Part shown: positions 1 to 9,324 of the stretch, piece by piece
Numbering within the stretch: position 1 is the first letter of the stretch
Layout of the letters: every line of letters starts with the position of its first letter
Origin: Pseudoalteromonas phenolica
Lineage (GTDB): Bacteria; Pseudomonadota; Gammaproteobacteria; Enterobacterales; Alteromonadaceae
Reading direction: 5' to 3'
Assembly (NCBI RefSeq): GCF_005886345.1
Contig: NZ_PNEC01000017.1
Coordinates: forward strand, 1-64,000
Length of the DNA: 64,000 nt
Made by a program: the position numbers and the translations under genes
The notes under the pieces: model-generated
What the model was told of the DNA's origin: nothing
What the model saw: only the letters and a program-made list of their open reading frames with translations
Databases searched by the model: none

Positions 1-242
1 TTGAACGCCACCAAGCGATGCTCGAAGATGACGTTGACATAACGCTTAGCGAAGTGCCTAAAAAGCAAAAGCAAATAAACATACAGCCAATCAGTTTTTA
101 TAAGGATAAATACCATGATGATGATAAGTTAGCCATGGCAAATGCTTATTTAGATGGTCGTTATACAATGGCTGAAATAGCAGCCGAGTTTGGGGTGCAT
201 TATTCGACGGTGAGTAGAGCTGTTGCAAAATGCAAGACCTGA
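1..242 (+). CDS. C-terminal part of a REP-associated (IS200-like, Y1) transposase
   Basis: The reading frame is open to the left edge, so only the last ~80 residues are present. The C-terminus has the helix-turn-helix pattern AYLDGRYTMAEIAAEFGVHY followed by STVSRAV, which is the tail typical of RAYT proteins (REP-associated tyrosine transposases). These are single-copy domesticated relatives of IS200/IS605 that act on REP palindromes. The catalytic HUH and Tyr motifs would lie outside the window. A TGACCCT motif at the stop codon recurs in the hairpin at 351-373, as expected for REP-flanked genes. Family assignment is by motif memory only. Confidence 0.7.
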   Translation, partial: ERHQAMLEDDVDITLSEVPKKQKQINIQPISFYKDKYHDDDKLAMANAYLDGRYTMAEIAAEFGVHYSTVSRAVAKCKT

Positions 243-350
243 CCCTGTTTGTTTGTCATCATTAAATGTGTACATTAGTGTAATATAACGTGAATTCAAT
301 TTTTGATGAGTTTTAATTGAGCAGATTTGAGCATATAAATGAAATTGAAT

Positions 351-373
351 AAGGGTCAAAATAACTGACCCTT
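351..373. terminator. Inverted repeat: terminator or REP-like palindrome
   Basis: AAGGGTCA and TGACCCTT form a perfect 8-bp stem with a 7-nt loop, followed on the + strand by TTC after the T pair. It lies between the converging transposase tail and the pore-forming-toxin gene and could terminate either. The TGACCCT arm is repeated at the transposase stop codon (about 240-247), so a REP-type target is equally possible. Confidence 0.5.
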
Positions 374-398
374 TTCATCACAAGATGGATTCACAACT

Positions 399-1151
399 TT
401 ATAATGGCTCAGCTTCACCAATTTCTGTTTGTACATTAAATGCAGCAGTGTCTTTAACTGTTCCACTTAATATGCCTGAGGTTTTTGGGAGTACTTGCTC
501 AACATCAGCAAACCAAAAATAGTGGTCACTTACACGGTCTGGAAAATTCGCACCAAACATACCACTGACTTGGATCGGAGCAGTGAAATTCATAGTTTGA
601 GTCTTCATTGTGCCGACCATAGAGACTTTAATCTTTGATTTAGGTGGCACTTTAACCGTCGCGCTAGCGGAGCTTGTTCTTGTTCTGGATTGAGTATTTG
701 ATTCCCCAGCAGTTACGGAAGTGCTGAAAGTCGAACCTGATTTAAATATTCCTTCTAAAGAAACTTCAGCGCTGAAAGACATACCAGATGTTACAGAGCT
801 TGTTGTTGTTTGCGATTCTTGCCAATCGCCTGATATAGTAAGAGATATGTTTTGTTCTTGATCACTGTTGTTGACAGCATAGTTAGAACCAAGTACGACC
901 AGTATATCTCCTGTTGTTTCTCCCTGTTTGTAATCAATTTCACCAAGTGTTTTATAGGCAGGATGACTATATTGCTCAGTTATAGCTGGGGTTACAGCGT
1001 TAAAATATGTTTCACTATTCACAGATATTCCATCAGGTGTGACTTCTTTTGTGTTTTTTGAAAATGAATGTTTAAACCAGTCTCTGACCGCATTGGGACT
1101 GGAATCAAGAGCAACGAGATCTGAGAATTGAAGTGTTTGTTGGATTGGCAT
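399..1151 (-). CDS. Aerolysin/ETX-MTX2-like beta-pore-forming protein
   Basis: Predicted 250-residue protein. I chose the ATG at 1151 over one ten codons upstream because AAAGGA lies 6-7 nt before it. The middle (about residues 100-200) is very rich in Ser/Thr with alternating polar and apolar residues (SVTSGMSFSAEVSLEGIF, then TRTSSASATVKVPPKSKI). This is the usual signature of the membrane-inserting hairpin of aerolysin-superfamily ETX/MTX2 toxins. I see no convincing signal peptide, so release may need lysis or another route. Known members oligomerise and form beta-barrel pores in target membranes. The target here is unknown, and the family call rests on composition and pattern. Confidence 0.6.
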   Translation of the reverse strand: MPIQQTLQFSDLVALDSSPNAVRDWFKHSFSKNTKEVTPDGISVNSETYFNAVTPAITEQYSHPAYKTLGEIDYKQGETTGDILVVLGSNYAVNNSDQEQNISLTISGDWQESQTTTSSVTSGMSFSAEVSLEGIFKSGSTFSTSVTAGESNTQSRTRTSSASATVKVPPKSKIKVSMVGTMKTQTMNFTAPIQVSGMFGANFPDRVSDHYFWFADVEQVLPKTSGILSGTVKDTAAFNVQTEIGEAEPL

Positions 1152-1557
1152 AATAATTCCTTTAATAAGTTGATAAATCACATAGCATAAAACGGTTGCA
1201 GAGGTTCATAACATTCTGCTTATCCAATGCATTTAGCAGCGTATAATACGCAACGACTTAGCGCTATTACATGGCATTACAGCTCAGTAAAGTAAAAGTT
1301 ATGTAATGAAAGTATGGCGATGAAAGTTTAAATAATCTGAGCCATTGGTTAATAGACGTACTATCCAGAGTCTAAGTAAACAGATTCAGAATCTTGCATA
1401 ATTACGTAAAGTCGAAGATATAATTTATTTTTATATGCTAATTAAAAGTTAACTTTATAGATAGGGTTATTTGATGGTGAGTTGTCATTAATAAGTTAAT
1501 TTAGGCACAATTTTCTAGTATTATAGTTTATAAATATAAACAATATATGAGCATGCC
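1152..1557. other. Intergenic region between divergent toxin and lipoprotein genes
   Basis: AT-rich, with no open frame of coding character on either strand. It must hold the promoters of the leftward pore-forming protein and the rightward lipoprotein. I see no clear operator palindrome. Confidence 0.5.
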
Positions 1558-2037
1558 ATGATGAAGTTTTTTTTAATTATACTTATTTCTTTTATAACTG
1601 CTTGTAGCAGCGTCTATCAGTCTAAATTTGATGAGCAAATACCAGCCTCATCTTATGTTGGCAGAGGTACTAACTCAGGTCCAATGCTCATTGGTGCATT
1701 GGGCGCGACTGGACTTGCTGTGGGTATTGCCATTGACCAAGGTATTGCAAAAGACTTTGATGCCAGTATTAAATCACACCAACCAAGTTTCCACATTCGT
1801 ATTCAAGACAGTCTAAATACATTATTTTTAGGGAAACCCTTTTCGATAGAAAAAATTAGTTTCACTGGCGTGAGGGGGAATGATGATTTAGTGGATGCTA
1901 ACGTTACTTTTACTTCTGAAGACGATGAAATTGAGCATCAATTTGAACTAAGAAACATCGACTTTAATAAACTCAAAACAACACCAATATTTTGGCAAGA
2001 ACTTGAGCTCTCTATTCTTGAAAAGATAAAAAAATAA
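1558..2037 (+). CDS. Hypothetical lipoprotein
   Basis: 159 residues. The N-terminus is a lipoprotein signal peptide: MMK, a hydrophobic stretch, then the lipobox ITAC with the lipidated Cys at about residue 16. A Gly/Ala-rich hydrophobic segment follows at about 43-60 (MLIGALGATGLAVGIAI), and the rest is mixed alpha/beta with an acidic C-terminal half. No family recognised. It lies 26 nt upstream of a secreted small protein on the same strand and may be cotranscribed with it. Confidence 0.65.
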   Translation: MMKFFLIILISFITACSSVYQSKFDEQIPASSYVGRGTNSGPMLIGALGATGLAVGIAIDQGIAKDFDASIKSHQPSFHIRIQDSLNTLFLGKPFSIEKISFTGVRGNDDLVDANVTFTSEDDEIEHQFELRNIDFNKLKTTPIFWQELELSILEKIKK

Positions 2038-2063
2038 AATGGTACAGAAAAATAAGGAATTAT

Positions 2064-2432
2064 ATGAACAAAAAAATATTATTTTTCTTAGTCACCACTG
2101 GTGTTCCGTTTTCATCTGTAGCTGGGTCATTAGTGTGTGAGAATACAAAGGTTACTAAAGTTGCTTATCATGCAAACAATAAATTAATGGTACAACTAGA
2201 AAATATGAATAGACCTGTCTTCTTTTGTAATCCAGAAACCCAATGGTCTGTGTCCGGTACCAATTATGTTATGGGTCCAGAAACGTGTAAAACAGTGTTT
2301 TCAATGTTTCTGACAGCAAAGGCCACTGGTGCAACAATTACTCGTGTTCATTTTGATGGTGAGCATGTGCCAGCAAAATGTGACCAATGGGGTGCTTGGA
2401 ATTCAGCGGTAATACGATATGTTAATTTTTAA
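2064..2432 (+). CDS. Small secreted protein, SubB/PltB-like pattern (weak)
   Basis: 122 residues with a cleavable signal peptide ending near SSVAG. The mature part has four Cys. Its TVFSMFLTAKATGATITRV segment matches the TTFSMLLSAYHSKTKIKV segment of the gene at 2768-3094, so the two look like diverged paralogues. The layout (strand, Cys, FS-x-LL-x-A helix, then a beta strand) resembles B subunits of subtilase- and typhoid-type AB5 toxins. That resemblance is only an inference. AAGGAA lies before the ATG. Confidence 0.6.
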   Translation: MNKKILFFLVTTGVPFSSVAGSLVCENTKVTKVAYHANNKLMVQLENMNRPVFFCNPETQWSVSGTNYVMGPETCKTVFSMFLTAKATGATITRVHFDGEHVPAKCDQWGAWNSAVIRYVNF

Positions 2433-2767
2433 AAAAAACTAATGTTTTAATATAAAGTTTGAAAAATAAAAAATAGTAACAGTTTTATAGAAATAATGTG
2501 CTCAGTTCTTGTTTTGAGCAAATCTAAAAAGTCTAATTTTTACATTGTTCAGCCCTATATGATTTAATTATTAAGGCTTCATTTAATCTTTATAATTAGT
2601 AGGAATTTATTTTTATTGTTACTTTTTTAAGTTTTTCATCTTTCGCTAATTAGCCCATAGTTGAATCAATAGTACTTAACTAATTATAATGGAGTTTTTG
2701 GATGAGAATTAATTATGAATTTAAGACTTTAAATACTTATTTTTAATTTAATTATTTTGGTTTTTCA
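2433..2767. other. AT-rich intergenic region with a small hairpin
   Basis: No coding frame is supportable. A short hairpin GCTCA/TGAGC at about 2500-2518 could be a weak terminator for the upstream gene. The rest is extremely AT-rich. Confidence 0.45.
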
Positions 2768-3094
2768 ATGAAATATTTGTTTTTATTAATTCTTATATTT
2801 TCTATTAGTGTTTTTGCAACAGAGTCAAGCCCTTGGTCAAACATCAAGGTAATCCAATCTTATCCTGATTATGGTGGTGGAGATGTTATTCTAACATTAG
2901 ATAGCTCTTCTTCAATCTGTAAAGGGTTTTGGCTTAAAAAAGATTCACCAGGTCAAGAAACAACATTTAGTATGCTTCTTTCAGCTTATCATTCAAAAAC
3001 TAAAATAAAAGTATGGGGGCATACTGATGACAGCTCTAAGTGGCCTGGCTCGGTAAAGCATTTTTGTCGTATCTATACAGTTGCCTATTTGTAA
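2768..3094 (+). CDS. Small secreted protein, paralogue of the 2064-2432 product
   Basis: 108 residues. The signal peptide is MKYLFLLILIFSISVFA with likely cleavage after FA. The mature protein has two Cys (SICKGFW and KHFCRIY) and the TFSMLLSAY helix motif shared with the upstream paralogue. A WPGS motif precedes the last Cys. Small secreted proteins of this shape recur in marine Gammaproteobacteria without known function. The TAA stop is followed in frame by 45 further sense codons (next entry). Confidence 0.6.
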   Translation: MKYLFLLILIFSISVFATESSPWSNIKVIQSYPDYGGGDVILTLDSSSSICKGFWLKKDSPGQETTFSMLLSAYHSKTKIKVWGHTDDSSKWPGSVKHFCRIYTVAYL

Positions 3095-3097
3095 AGA

Positions 3098-3232
3098 GTG
3101 ACAAAAAGCTTAATTAAAGGCTATACAAATGTCCAAGCTGTGAGAGAAGAAAACTTAAGAAAGTTACGTCGTACTCAACAGGCTAGAGACGAAATTCAAA
3201 CAGCCTCAGAGTATAAAGTCATTAGTGGCTAA
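3098..3232 (+). CDS. Possible 44-residue ORF or gene remnant
   Basis: A GTG directly behind the preceding TAA, in the same frame, opens an ORF rich in Lys, Arg, Glu and Gln (VREENLRKLRRTQQARDEIQ). Composition looks coding rather than random, but there is no Shine-Dalgarno sequence. It could be a helical tail once joined to the upstream gene, a remnant of another gene, or chance. Confidence 0.25.
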   Translation: MTKSLIKGYTNVQAVREENLRKLRRTQQARDEIQTASEYKVISG

Positions 3233-3363
3233 TATCTAAATAATAGAAATACACTTACTTGATCCATCAAGTATTTAAGCTAATTGACAACCTAGTGTAG
3301 GTTTTCGATTAGCCTATCTTTTCATTAAATGCCGTATTCTGTTCTTGTCAACTGCCTTTTTAA

Positions 3364-5211
3364 CTATTCAACTCTCTGTTTTAAATAATCTATAGCAGCG
3401 GCTAACTGATTATCTACTTGCCTTCGAATACTCTCTTTTGTTCTAGGTAGTAAAATATCAGGTTCTATACCAGCATTGATAAGTGGATCGCCATTCCAAC
3501 GGTTGGCGCGCATATTGGTGTAAATAAATGTGACACCTTGAGAAGAAGTATTGTTTAAGCCACCAAACAAATCTAGTTGAACTATGTTGCCATTTATTCC
3601 GGAGGTTGGTTCACCCATTATAGTGAGTCCGCCACTTCTGGCAAAAATTAAACTATGCTCGTTCTGACTTTGGCTATCTCTCGATGATAGAACAATCACT
3701 GGCATGTTTAATGAGCCTGATGCTGGGTTAATTGTTTGCGAGACTTGCTGTATTTGAATATCTGTTTGGTTTGGTGCGCCTTGCCAATAATACGCCAAGG
3801 TATCGTTAATGGCTGGGCGTTTTATAAACCAGCTCAGTACCGTTTGCCAACCTTGCCAATCTTCGGGGTAGCGCCTTAAATCTAAGATTACGCCTTTGGC
3901 ATTTTTTAATTGTTCTTTTATATCCCTAGTTTCTGCACTCTTAACTTTATAAACGTTGACACGATAAAGTCCGTCAGAGAGAGCTTCAAGCGCCTCATCA
4001 CGTCTTGGTACGTAACGCAAGCCATAGAAGTTGGTTAATTCCGATAGTAATTTAGGAGTTACTTGAATATTAATGATCTGATTATCAGGCTTTTTTACTT
4101 GATAACTAATAGGATCTGCAGATGACTTAAAAACATCGCTAAGAGCTGGAACGGTTTTACGGTGTAAATCATTTTTTAATGATGTATCAGATTTACTTTC
4201 TAGGTATGTCTGAATTTTTTGGCCATTAATCGCAAGGATCTCGTCACCAATCTCGACTCCAGTTTGTTGATTTTCTTCAACTCGAACAACAATGGCTTGG
4301 TCTTCAACAAGCTCATACAAAAAAGGAATATATCGATTTCGCACATATTGTTCAGGTAAGGGCAAAGCAATATTTATATGGTTATCTTTTAATTTTGTGA
4401 ATTCAGAGTAAATTCGTGCTCTGCGCTTTAAAAAATCATCTTCAGTACATGCACTGAGTAAATTAGGTAAACTACTTTGCCAATCAACTGAGACTTGTGA
4501 AAAGTAGGGCCAAAAGTGCTGTATTGAAGCCCACATACTCGATACTGATGCCATACAAACTTCATTTTCCATAAAGTTTTGGGTTAGTTGCCACCTTCCC
4601 AATGTTCGATAAGCTTGCCCAGTTAACTCGTTATTACTAGGAAGGTATAAAGGCAAATATACTGATGTTTGATGGTAATCTAGCTCTGTAAAAAGGTGAT
4701 TACTGACATAGCTTTCAGTTTGTAAAGCTCGATAACTACTCGTTATGAGTGCTCGACTATATACATCTTCATCAATAGGGCTATTTTGACGCCAAGTAGA
4801 AGCTTGATTTTGTTCGTCAATGTTCGGTAATTGATTTTGAATTGAAGTTAAATAAGGCGCAATTTGCCTTACCAACTCTATGCCTTTACTTGCCCTTTCG
4901 TTAACGGGAGTTTGGCTTAGCTCGATGATACTTTCTGCAATGAATAATGGCCAATCAGAGTTTTTACTTTCTTCTGAAGGGTAAAAGTACTGCACTGCAT
5001 GCGCCAACTTCACAAATTCTTCAATATCTATTAAGAGCTGCTCATCATAATCTATGGTTGGCTTTTCAATCGGGTTTGAAGGCAGGGTATTAACTGGAGG
5101 CGGCTGAGAGGCATTTTCACTTAACGAGGGACTCTGACTTGTGTCATTATTGCTCCCTCCACACCCAGCAAGCCAGCACATCAGAAATACGACAACTATG
5201 TTTTTTTTCAT
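3364..5211 (-). CDS. S41 (C-terminal processing peptidase-like) lipoprotein with PDZ domain
   Basis: 615 residues. Lipobox AGCGG at about residue 17 follows a short signal sequence, and AAGGA sits 7 nt before the ATG. A long N-terminal helical region (about 45-290) precedes a PDZ-like segment (GVEIGDEILAINGQKIQTYL, about 310-350). The S41 core follows: GVILDLRRYP, then MPVIVLSSRDSQSQNEHSLIF, then GEPTSGINGN and GIEPDILLP near the end. The nucleophile region reads SSRDSQS rather than the common GG-x-SAS, so the catalytic Ser is not certain. Probably envelope-anchored and periplasmic. Confidence 0.75.
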   Translation of the reverse strand: MKKNIVVVFLMCWLAGCGGSNNDTSQSPSLSENASQPPPVNTLPSNPIEKPTIDYDEQLLIDIEEFVKLAHAVQYFYPSEESKNSDWPLFIAESIIELSQTPVNERASKGIELVRQIAPYLTSIQNQLPNIDEQNQASTWRQNSPIDEDVYSRALITSSYRALQTESYVSNHLFTELDYHQTSVYLPLYLPSNNELTGQAYRTLGRWQLTQNFMENEVCMASVSSMWASIQHFWPYFSQVSVDWQSSLPNLLSACTEDDFLKRRARIYSEFTKLKDNHINIALPLPEQYVRNRYIPFLYELVEDQAIVVRVEENQQTGVEIGDEILAINGQKIQTYLESKSDTSLKNDLHRKTVPALSDVFKSSADPISYQVKKPDNQIINIQVTPKLLSELTNFYGLRYVPRRDEALEALSDGLYRVNVYKVKSAETRDIKEQLKNAKGVILDLRRYPEDWQGWQTVLSWFIKRPAINDTLAYYWQGAPNQTDIQIQQVSQTINPASGSLNMPVIVLSSRDSQSQNEHSLIFARSGGLTIMGEPTSGINGNIVQLDLFGGLNNTSSQGVTFIYTNMRANRWNGDPLINAGIEPDILLPRTKESIRRQVDNQLAAAIDYLKQRVE

Positions 5212-5395
5212 ATCGATATCCTTGTCTGTAAAAGGTACAAGTTAGACGCTTTTTAGACAGTTGTAAATCCGAATATGTATTTAGTAGTGAGTATCTAATG
5301 ATGTGAAAGTGCAAGCGATATTCAAGATTAGTGAATGATGTGCCTTTGTTTATTGATAAAATGATCAAAACCAAAGGCAACTTTTTGTAATACTG

Positions 5396-5788
5396 CTAAA
5401 CCTTAAAGAACTGTACAGATTGATAGCCACTGTTCGTAATATGAATTTCTACAGGCTCATTATTCAGTACACCTTGTTTAATATTTAATGTCAACGCCTG
5501 AACTTGTTCTAGCACTTGCTTTGGTACTTCACCGCCTTGGTAAACAGGAAACTTAATCACCCATATGCCGGTTTTTGTTTTTGTCAGCAGTAATACATCG
5601 CCAGTTCTTCCATCATAAACTTGTTGGTTTATAAGAAAGTCATGGACTTGTTTTGCTTTAGTGGTGTCAACGTGTGATGCATCATATACAAATACGGCAT
5701 TATTGTGCTCGAATTGCTCAAAATTGTTATTTAACACGATGGCTGCGATCACAAACAAGATGGCTGCGATAAAAACGGCTTTATACAT
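5396..5788 (-). CDS. Hypothetical single-pass membrane or exported protein
   Basis: 130 residues. One N-terminal hydrophobic segment (AVFIAAILFVIAAIVL) is followed by a soluble domain with alternating strands (GDVLLLTKTKTGIWVIKFPVY). Family not recognised. It is monocistronic, between the S41 lipoprotein and a chemoreceptor gene on the same strand. Confidence 0.55.
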   Translation of the reverse strand: MYKAVFIAAILFVIAAIVLNNNFEQFEHNNAVFVYDASHVDTTKAKQVHDFLINQQVYDGRTGDVLLLTKTKTGIWVIKFPVYQGGEVPKQVLEQVQALTLNIKQGVLNNEPVEIHITNSGYQSVQFFKV

Positions 5789-5974
5789 ACTGACTCTTAC
5801 TCAATTTATAGTGAATATGCATTGTAAATTGATTTTACTCATTGGCTATAGATTGGAGACAAAGTCGGCCTTTTTCGTGCTCAGTCACCTCAAAAGCTAG
5901 TAAAAATAGGTAAGATAAGAAAAGAAGTGGTCAAGGCGTAAAGTGTACGCCTTGGATGCTCGGGAATAGGTTTA

Positions 5975-7603
5975 TTACACTTTGAATTTAGTGATATCGT
6001 CTTCAAGTTTATTTGCGATTGATTTAAGCCCTTGACTAGTTTGTGCATTTTCGGAAGCACTATCAGCTACAGCTTTGATGCTAGACGTTATCTGATTTAT
6101 ATTCTCTGACACCTCGTTTGCGACCGTGGTTTGCTCCTCAGTTGAGGTAGAAATAACCACATTTAAGTCGGCAATTTCTGTAATAGCTGAAGTGATTTTT
6201 TGGATTGATTCAGCGGAGCCTGCTGCTATTGAGACACTTTTTTCAGTTTGTTCAGCGGCTTCATCCATGCTGTTAACTGTGCGTTTTGATGCGTCTTGTA
6301 AAGAAACAATCATTGCACTGATTTGCTCGGTAGCTTTTTGTGTATTGTGAGCGAGTTGTCTTACTTCGTCTGCTACTACAGCAAAACCGCGGCCTGATTC
6401 TCCAGCACGTGCAGCTTCAATTGCGGCATTCAAAGCAAGTAAATTTGTTTGCTCAGCCACACTTTGGATGATTTGAACCACACTGTTAATTTCATTGGTT
6501 TTATCGCTCAAAAGATCAACATCTATTTTTGTTTGATTAAGCAGCTCATGAAGTTGATTAATGGCTTGAATGTTATTTTGCACGCTCTGCAGCCCTTGCT
6601 GAGCAACATCATCAGATTCATTGGCTTTTTGAGACGTACTCACTGCGGTATCTGCAACTCCTTTAATCGCTGCACTCATTTGAGTTATTGCAGTGGCTAG
6701 CATAGTAGTTTGCTGTTGTTGCTGATCGGTGCTGCTAGCTATTGATAAACTATTTTCAGATAAGCTTTCAGTTTGTGTCCTTAATGTACAGACAAGACTA
6801 AGTAACTCGGTGATCAGCTCTTTAAAATGGGCTAACATGGTATTAATACTAACGGCTGTTTGAGCAAATTCGTCTTCTCCATTGTCGTCTACGCGCAATG
6901 TTAAGTCGGTATTTCTGGCAATATTAGCCATAACACTATTAATATTATTAAGCGGTGTAATGATAGAACGATTGATTGCAGTAGCTAAAAAAATGACTAC
7001 AGCTAGTAAAATAATACAGGCCAAAATCATTAACCTTTCTTCTCGTTTATAATCAGCAGCAGCTGTATCAGCAAACTTTTGTGATGTATTAAGTTGTAGG
7101 TCAATTAAGGCATTCAGGCTTGAACTGAAAGGATCAAATGTATCATAAAGTTCTTTTACAAAAGCTTGTGATGACGACGCTAATGCTTGGTCATACCTAA
7201 GCTTAGATTTGTAGTCTTCAACTCGTCGTTTGACGTCATCGAATAAGGCTTCGCTATTTCTAATCAGTCTCTGTTCTTCTGGTGTCAATTCGGTTTGCAA
7301 ATAGTCAGACCAGTTTTTTGCTGCAATTTTTTCAGCTTCGTCTATTGAGCTTAGCAGTGCCGATTTTGACATTAGACCTGCATTATATTTGTGCAAGTTA
7401 TCAACAATACTGACCGCATAATTATCAGAGACAACCTTAATTTGTTTTAATGGAACAACTCTGTCGTTATTGATACTTTGAATACCAGAAACTAAATGGC
7501 TGGTCAGTAATAGAGTAATGACGGCAAGTAATAAAAAAGCAGAGCAAGGCAGGGCAACTAACAAAAACAAGCGTGACTTAACACTGAGGTTCTTTAAAAA
7601 CAT
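5975..7603 (-). CDS. Methyl-accepting chemotaxis protein
   Basis: 542 residues. The N-terminal TM segment (about 10-35) is followed by a ~150-residue periplasmic four-helix-bundle-type sensor, a second TM (about 190-210, [17 protein letters not shown]), a HAMP domain (about 212-265, with DNGEDEF) and the signalling domain. The highly conserved tip is [18 protein letters not shown] followed by [14 protein letters not shown]. The adjoining helices carry Glu/Gln pairs expected for methylation. It is a paralogue of the 541-residue receptor at 18123-19748; both share the sensor motif IKVVSD-x-YAV-x-IVD. Confidence 0.93.
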   Translation of the reverse strand: MFLKNLSVKSRLFLLVALPCSAFLLLAVITLLLTSHLVSGIQSINNDRVVPLKQIKVVSDNYAVSIVDNLHKYNAGLMSKSALLSSIDEAEKIAAKNWSDYLQTELTPEEQRLIRNSEALFDDVKRRVEDYKSKLRYDQALASSSQAFVKELYDTFDPFSSSLNALIDLQLNTSQKFADTAAADYKREERLMILACIILLAVVIFLATAINRSIITPLNNINSVMANIARNTDLTLRVDDNGEDEFAQTAVSINTMLAHFKELITELLSLVCTLRTQTESLSENSLSIASSTDQQQQQTTMLATAITQMSAAIKGVADTAVSTSQKANESDDVAQQGLQSVQNNIQAINQLHELLNQTKIDVDLLSDKTNEINSVVQIIQSVAEQTNLLALNAAIEAARAGESGRGFAVVADEVRQLAHNTQKATEQISAMIVSLQDASKRTVNSMDEAAEQTEKSVSIAAGSAESIQKITSAITEIADLNVVISTSTEEQTTVANEVSENINQITSSIKAVADSASENAQTSQGLKSIANKLEDDITKFKV

Positions 7604-7817
7604 CGTAACATCCTCGTATATATGTAAAGTCAGTATTATATATTTTTATTAAGATTATATGTCATAAAACTAATAAAATATGATTAATTTTTGGGAGGGA
7701 GAGTTAACGAGCAATAATAGTGAAAAGGTTTTCAAAGTAGCACTTTCTAATCTTATATCCATAAAGGCTGTCGCAAAGATTAGAAAGGTGTTTTAGTCAG
7801 TTTCTTAGAATCCCGAT

Positions 7818-8330
7818 TTATTTTAATTTCTTTGTGAAGGACGCGATAGCTTCAGCAGGAAGCTTCAACTTTTCTTTGCAATTTATGTGAAATAATTCAC
7901 GCATTTCAATCTCAAAATAATGAAATATTTTCTCAAAAAAACCTGCAAAAACAGGACAAACCTCTTTACTAGCTGAGGTCGTAAGCACAAATCCTTTTTT
8001 ATTTTTTAGCCCCTTACCTATGTGCTTGATCTCAGAGTTTTCTGTCAATTCGGTGATGCGGTCAATTAGGCGCTTCATATTAGAGGTGACACTGTGCCAG
8101 TAAACCGGAGAAGAAAAGACGATATTGTCAGCCCATGCTAGGGCGTCAGCGATGTCGTAAAAGTCGTCTCGACTGTAAAAGTTTTGATAGTTGTAGTCGG
8201 CATAATTATGGGCGTCTAAATTAAAGTAGCGGGTATGGTTTTCATCTAACTGTGATCGCACAGCTTGAGTAAGTTGATAGGTGTTTCCTGCTTGATTAGC
8301 GCTAGAGAAAAGTATGAGGGTATTTGCCAT
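7818..8330 (-). CDS. NAD(P)H-dependent FMN reductase / flavodoxin-fold oxidoreductase
   Basis: 170 residues. The N-terminal strand and phosphate loop (LILFSSANQAGNTYQL) and the central SSPVYWHSVTSNMKRLIDRI motif are typical of the NADPH-dependent FMN reductase family, which binds FMN on a flavodoxin fold and reduces quinones or other acceptors. Cytosolic. A strong AAGGAAG ribosome-binding site precedes the ATG. Substrate cannot be told from sequence. Confidence 0.8.
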   Translation of the reverse strand: MANTLILFSSANQAGNTYQLTQAVRSQLDENHTRYFNLDAHNYADYNYQNFYSRDDFYDIADALAWADNIVFSSPVYWHSVTSNMKRLIDRITELTENSEIKHIGKGLKNKKGFVLTTSASKEVCPVFAGFFEKIFHYFEIEMRELFHINCKEKLKLPAEAIASFTKKLK

Positions 8331-8748
8331 TATTAGCTTCCTTTAGTTTGTAATTGCAAGCAGCTTAAAAGCTCAACTTAACTTTAGGTAAAGGTGTTTT
8401 TTAAATAATTTGTCAGCTTAGTACGAAGCTTAAGTTTCATCTAAAAAATAAATTTAATAGATGACAAGGTGTTCCTCATGGCTAAATTATTCGGAATATT
8501 TTTGCATTAGGGATAACGCAAGCTTTTAATTTTATGTAATTAAAGTTAGAAGAAAAATTATGGCGATGGTCAATTTAATTCAGTACAAGAGCACCCCCTG
8601 TTTATGACGAGGCTAGATTATAATGCCTTGGTTCCGAGTGTTTCGTGCAATTAGAGTCGAAACTGTAACGCTTATTGGCCATTTACTGCTGCCATCACAT
8701 AGGTTTAGGGGCTAAGATTTCTTGTATAAGAAATACAGCGCATTCGCT
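8331..8748. other. Intergenic region, nothing recognised
   Basis: 418 bases without a supportable gene. Very short ATG-initiated frames near 8478 and 8623 have no homology I recognise and no good ribosome-binding site. It should include the promoter for the leftward flavodoxin-fold gene. Confidence 0.4.
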
Positions 8749-9126
8749 CTAATCTGGGTTAACGCGCCAAGGTGGATTTAACCTATTTTCACCAGCCCAG
8801 TAGAGTTTAATTTTATTGTTAGACGGGTCAAGTAATATGGCTTCGCGCCATAAGTAACGTTCGTCTGTGGGGAGTTGCGCAAACTCGATGCCTTTGTCTT
8901 GCAGTGTAGTAACCCATTCATCTAGTTGTTCGTTTTCAAAATAAACGGTGGTGCCACTGTCAAAATCTTTGTCCTCCAAGGCAAGTGAAAAAGTCGCTTC
9001 GCCCTCAGGACACTTGAACCTTGTATAATGTGGGGTATCGACAATAAGCTTGAAGCCAAGAGTTTGGTAAAACTCTACAGCGATTGGCATATTTTTAACT
9101 GGTAATGTGACCTGATTTAAATTCAT
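8749..9126 (-). CDS. VOC family (glyoxalase/bleomycin-resistance fold) protein
   Basis: 125 residues starting at the ATG at 9126, chosen because AAGGA lies about 8 nt upstream. A longer frame begins at 9171 without one. Begins MNLNQVTLPVKNMPIAVEFY, the first beta-alpha unit of the vicinal-oxygen-chelate fold. The second unit ends LLDPSNNKIKLY. Probably a single VOC module acting as a dimer. Metal ligands are not obvious, so binding or enzymatic role is open. Confidence 0.8.
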   Translation of the reverse strand: MNLNQVTLPVKNMPIAVEFYQTLGFKLIVDTPHYTRFKCPEGEATFSLALEDKDFDSGTTVYFENEQLDEWVTTLQDKGIEFAQLPTDERYLWREAILLDPSNNKIKLYWAGENRLNPPWRVNPD

Positions 9127-9324
9127 GGGGTATTCCTTCTTGTTTAGGTGATTACCCCATGCTACACGCAATCCTCAATAATACTCAATCGTTTTGAGGG
9201 ACTAAAACTGACGCTAACTTCGTTGAAAACTTCTTATTTAGAGCAACTAAATAGCAAAATTTCGCCTTGTTACTGACAAATTTTCCTTGCCTTAAAATAG
9301 ATCACTTAATTAAGAGGATTGGTA

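Noticed and set aside
852..1061. 69-codon ORF on the + strand inside the pore-forming protein gene
   Set aside because: Shadow of the antisense CDS with no ribosome-binding site or coding character.
3256..3273. Short palindrome TACTTGAT-CC-ATCAAGTA
   Set aside because: Two-base loop cannot form a stable hairpin, and it lies downstream of genes on both sides; I cannot assign a function.
8331..8748. Small ORFs of 10-30 codons
   Set aside because: No ribosome-binding sites, no recognisable composition, no conserved context.
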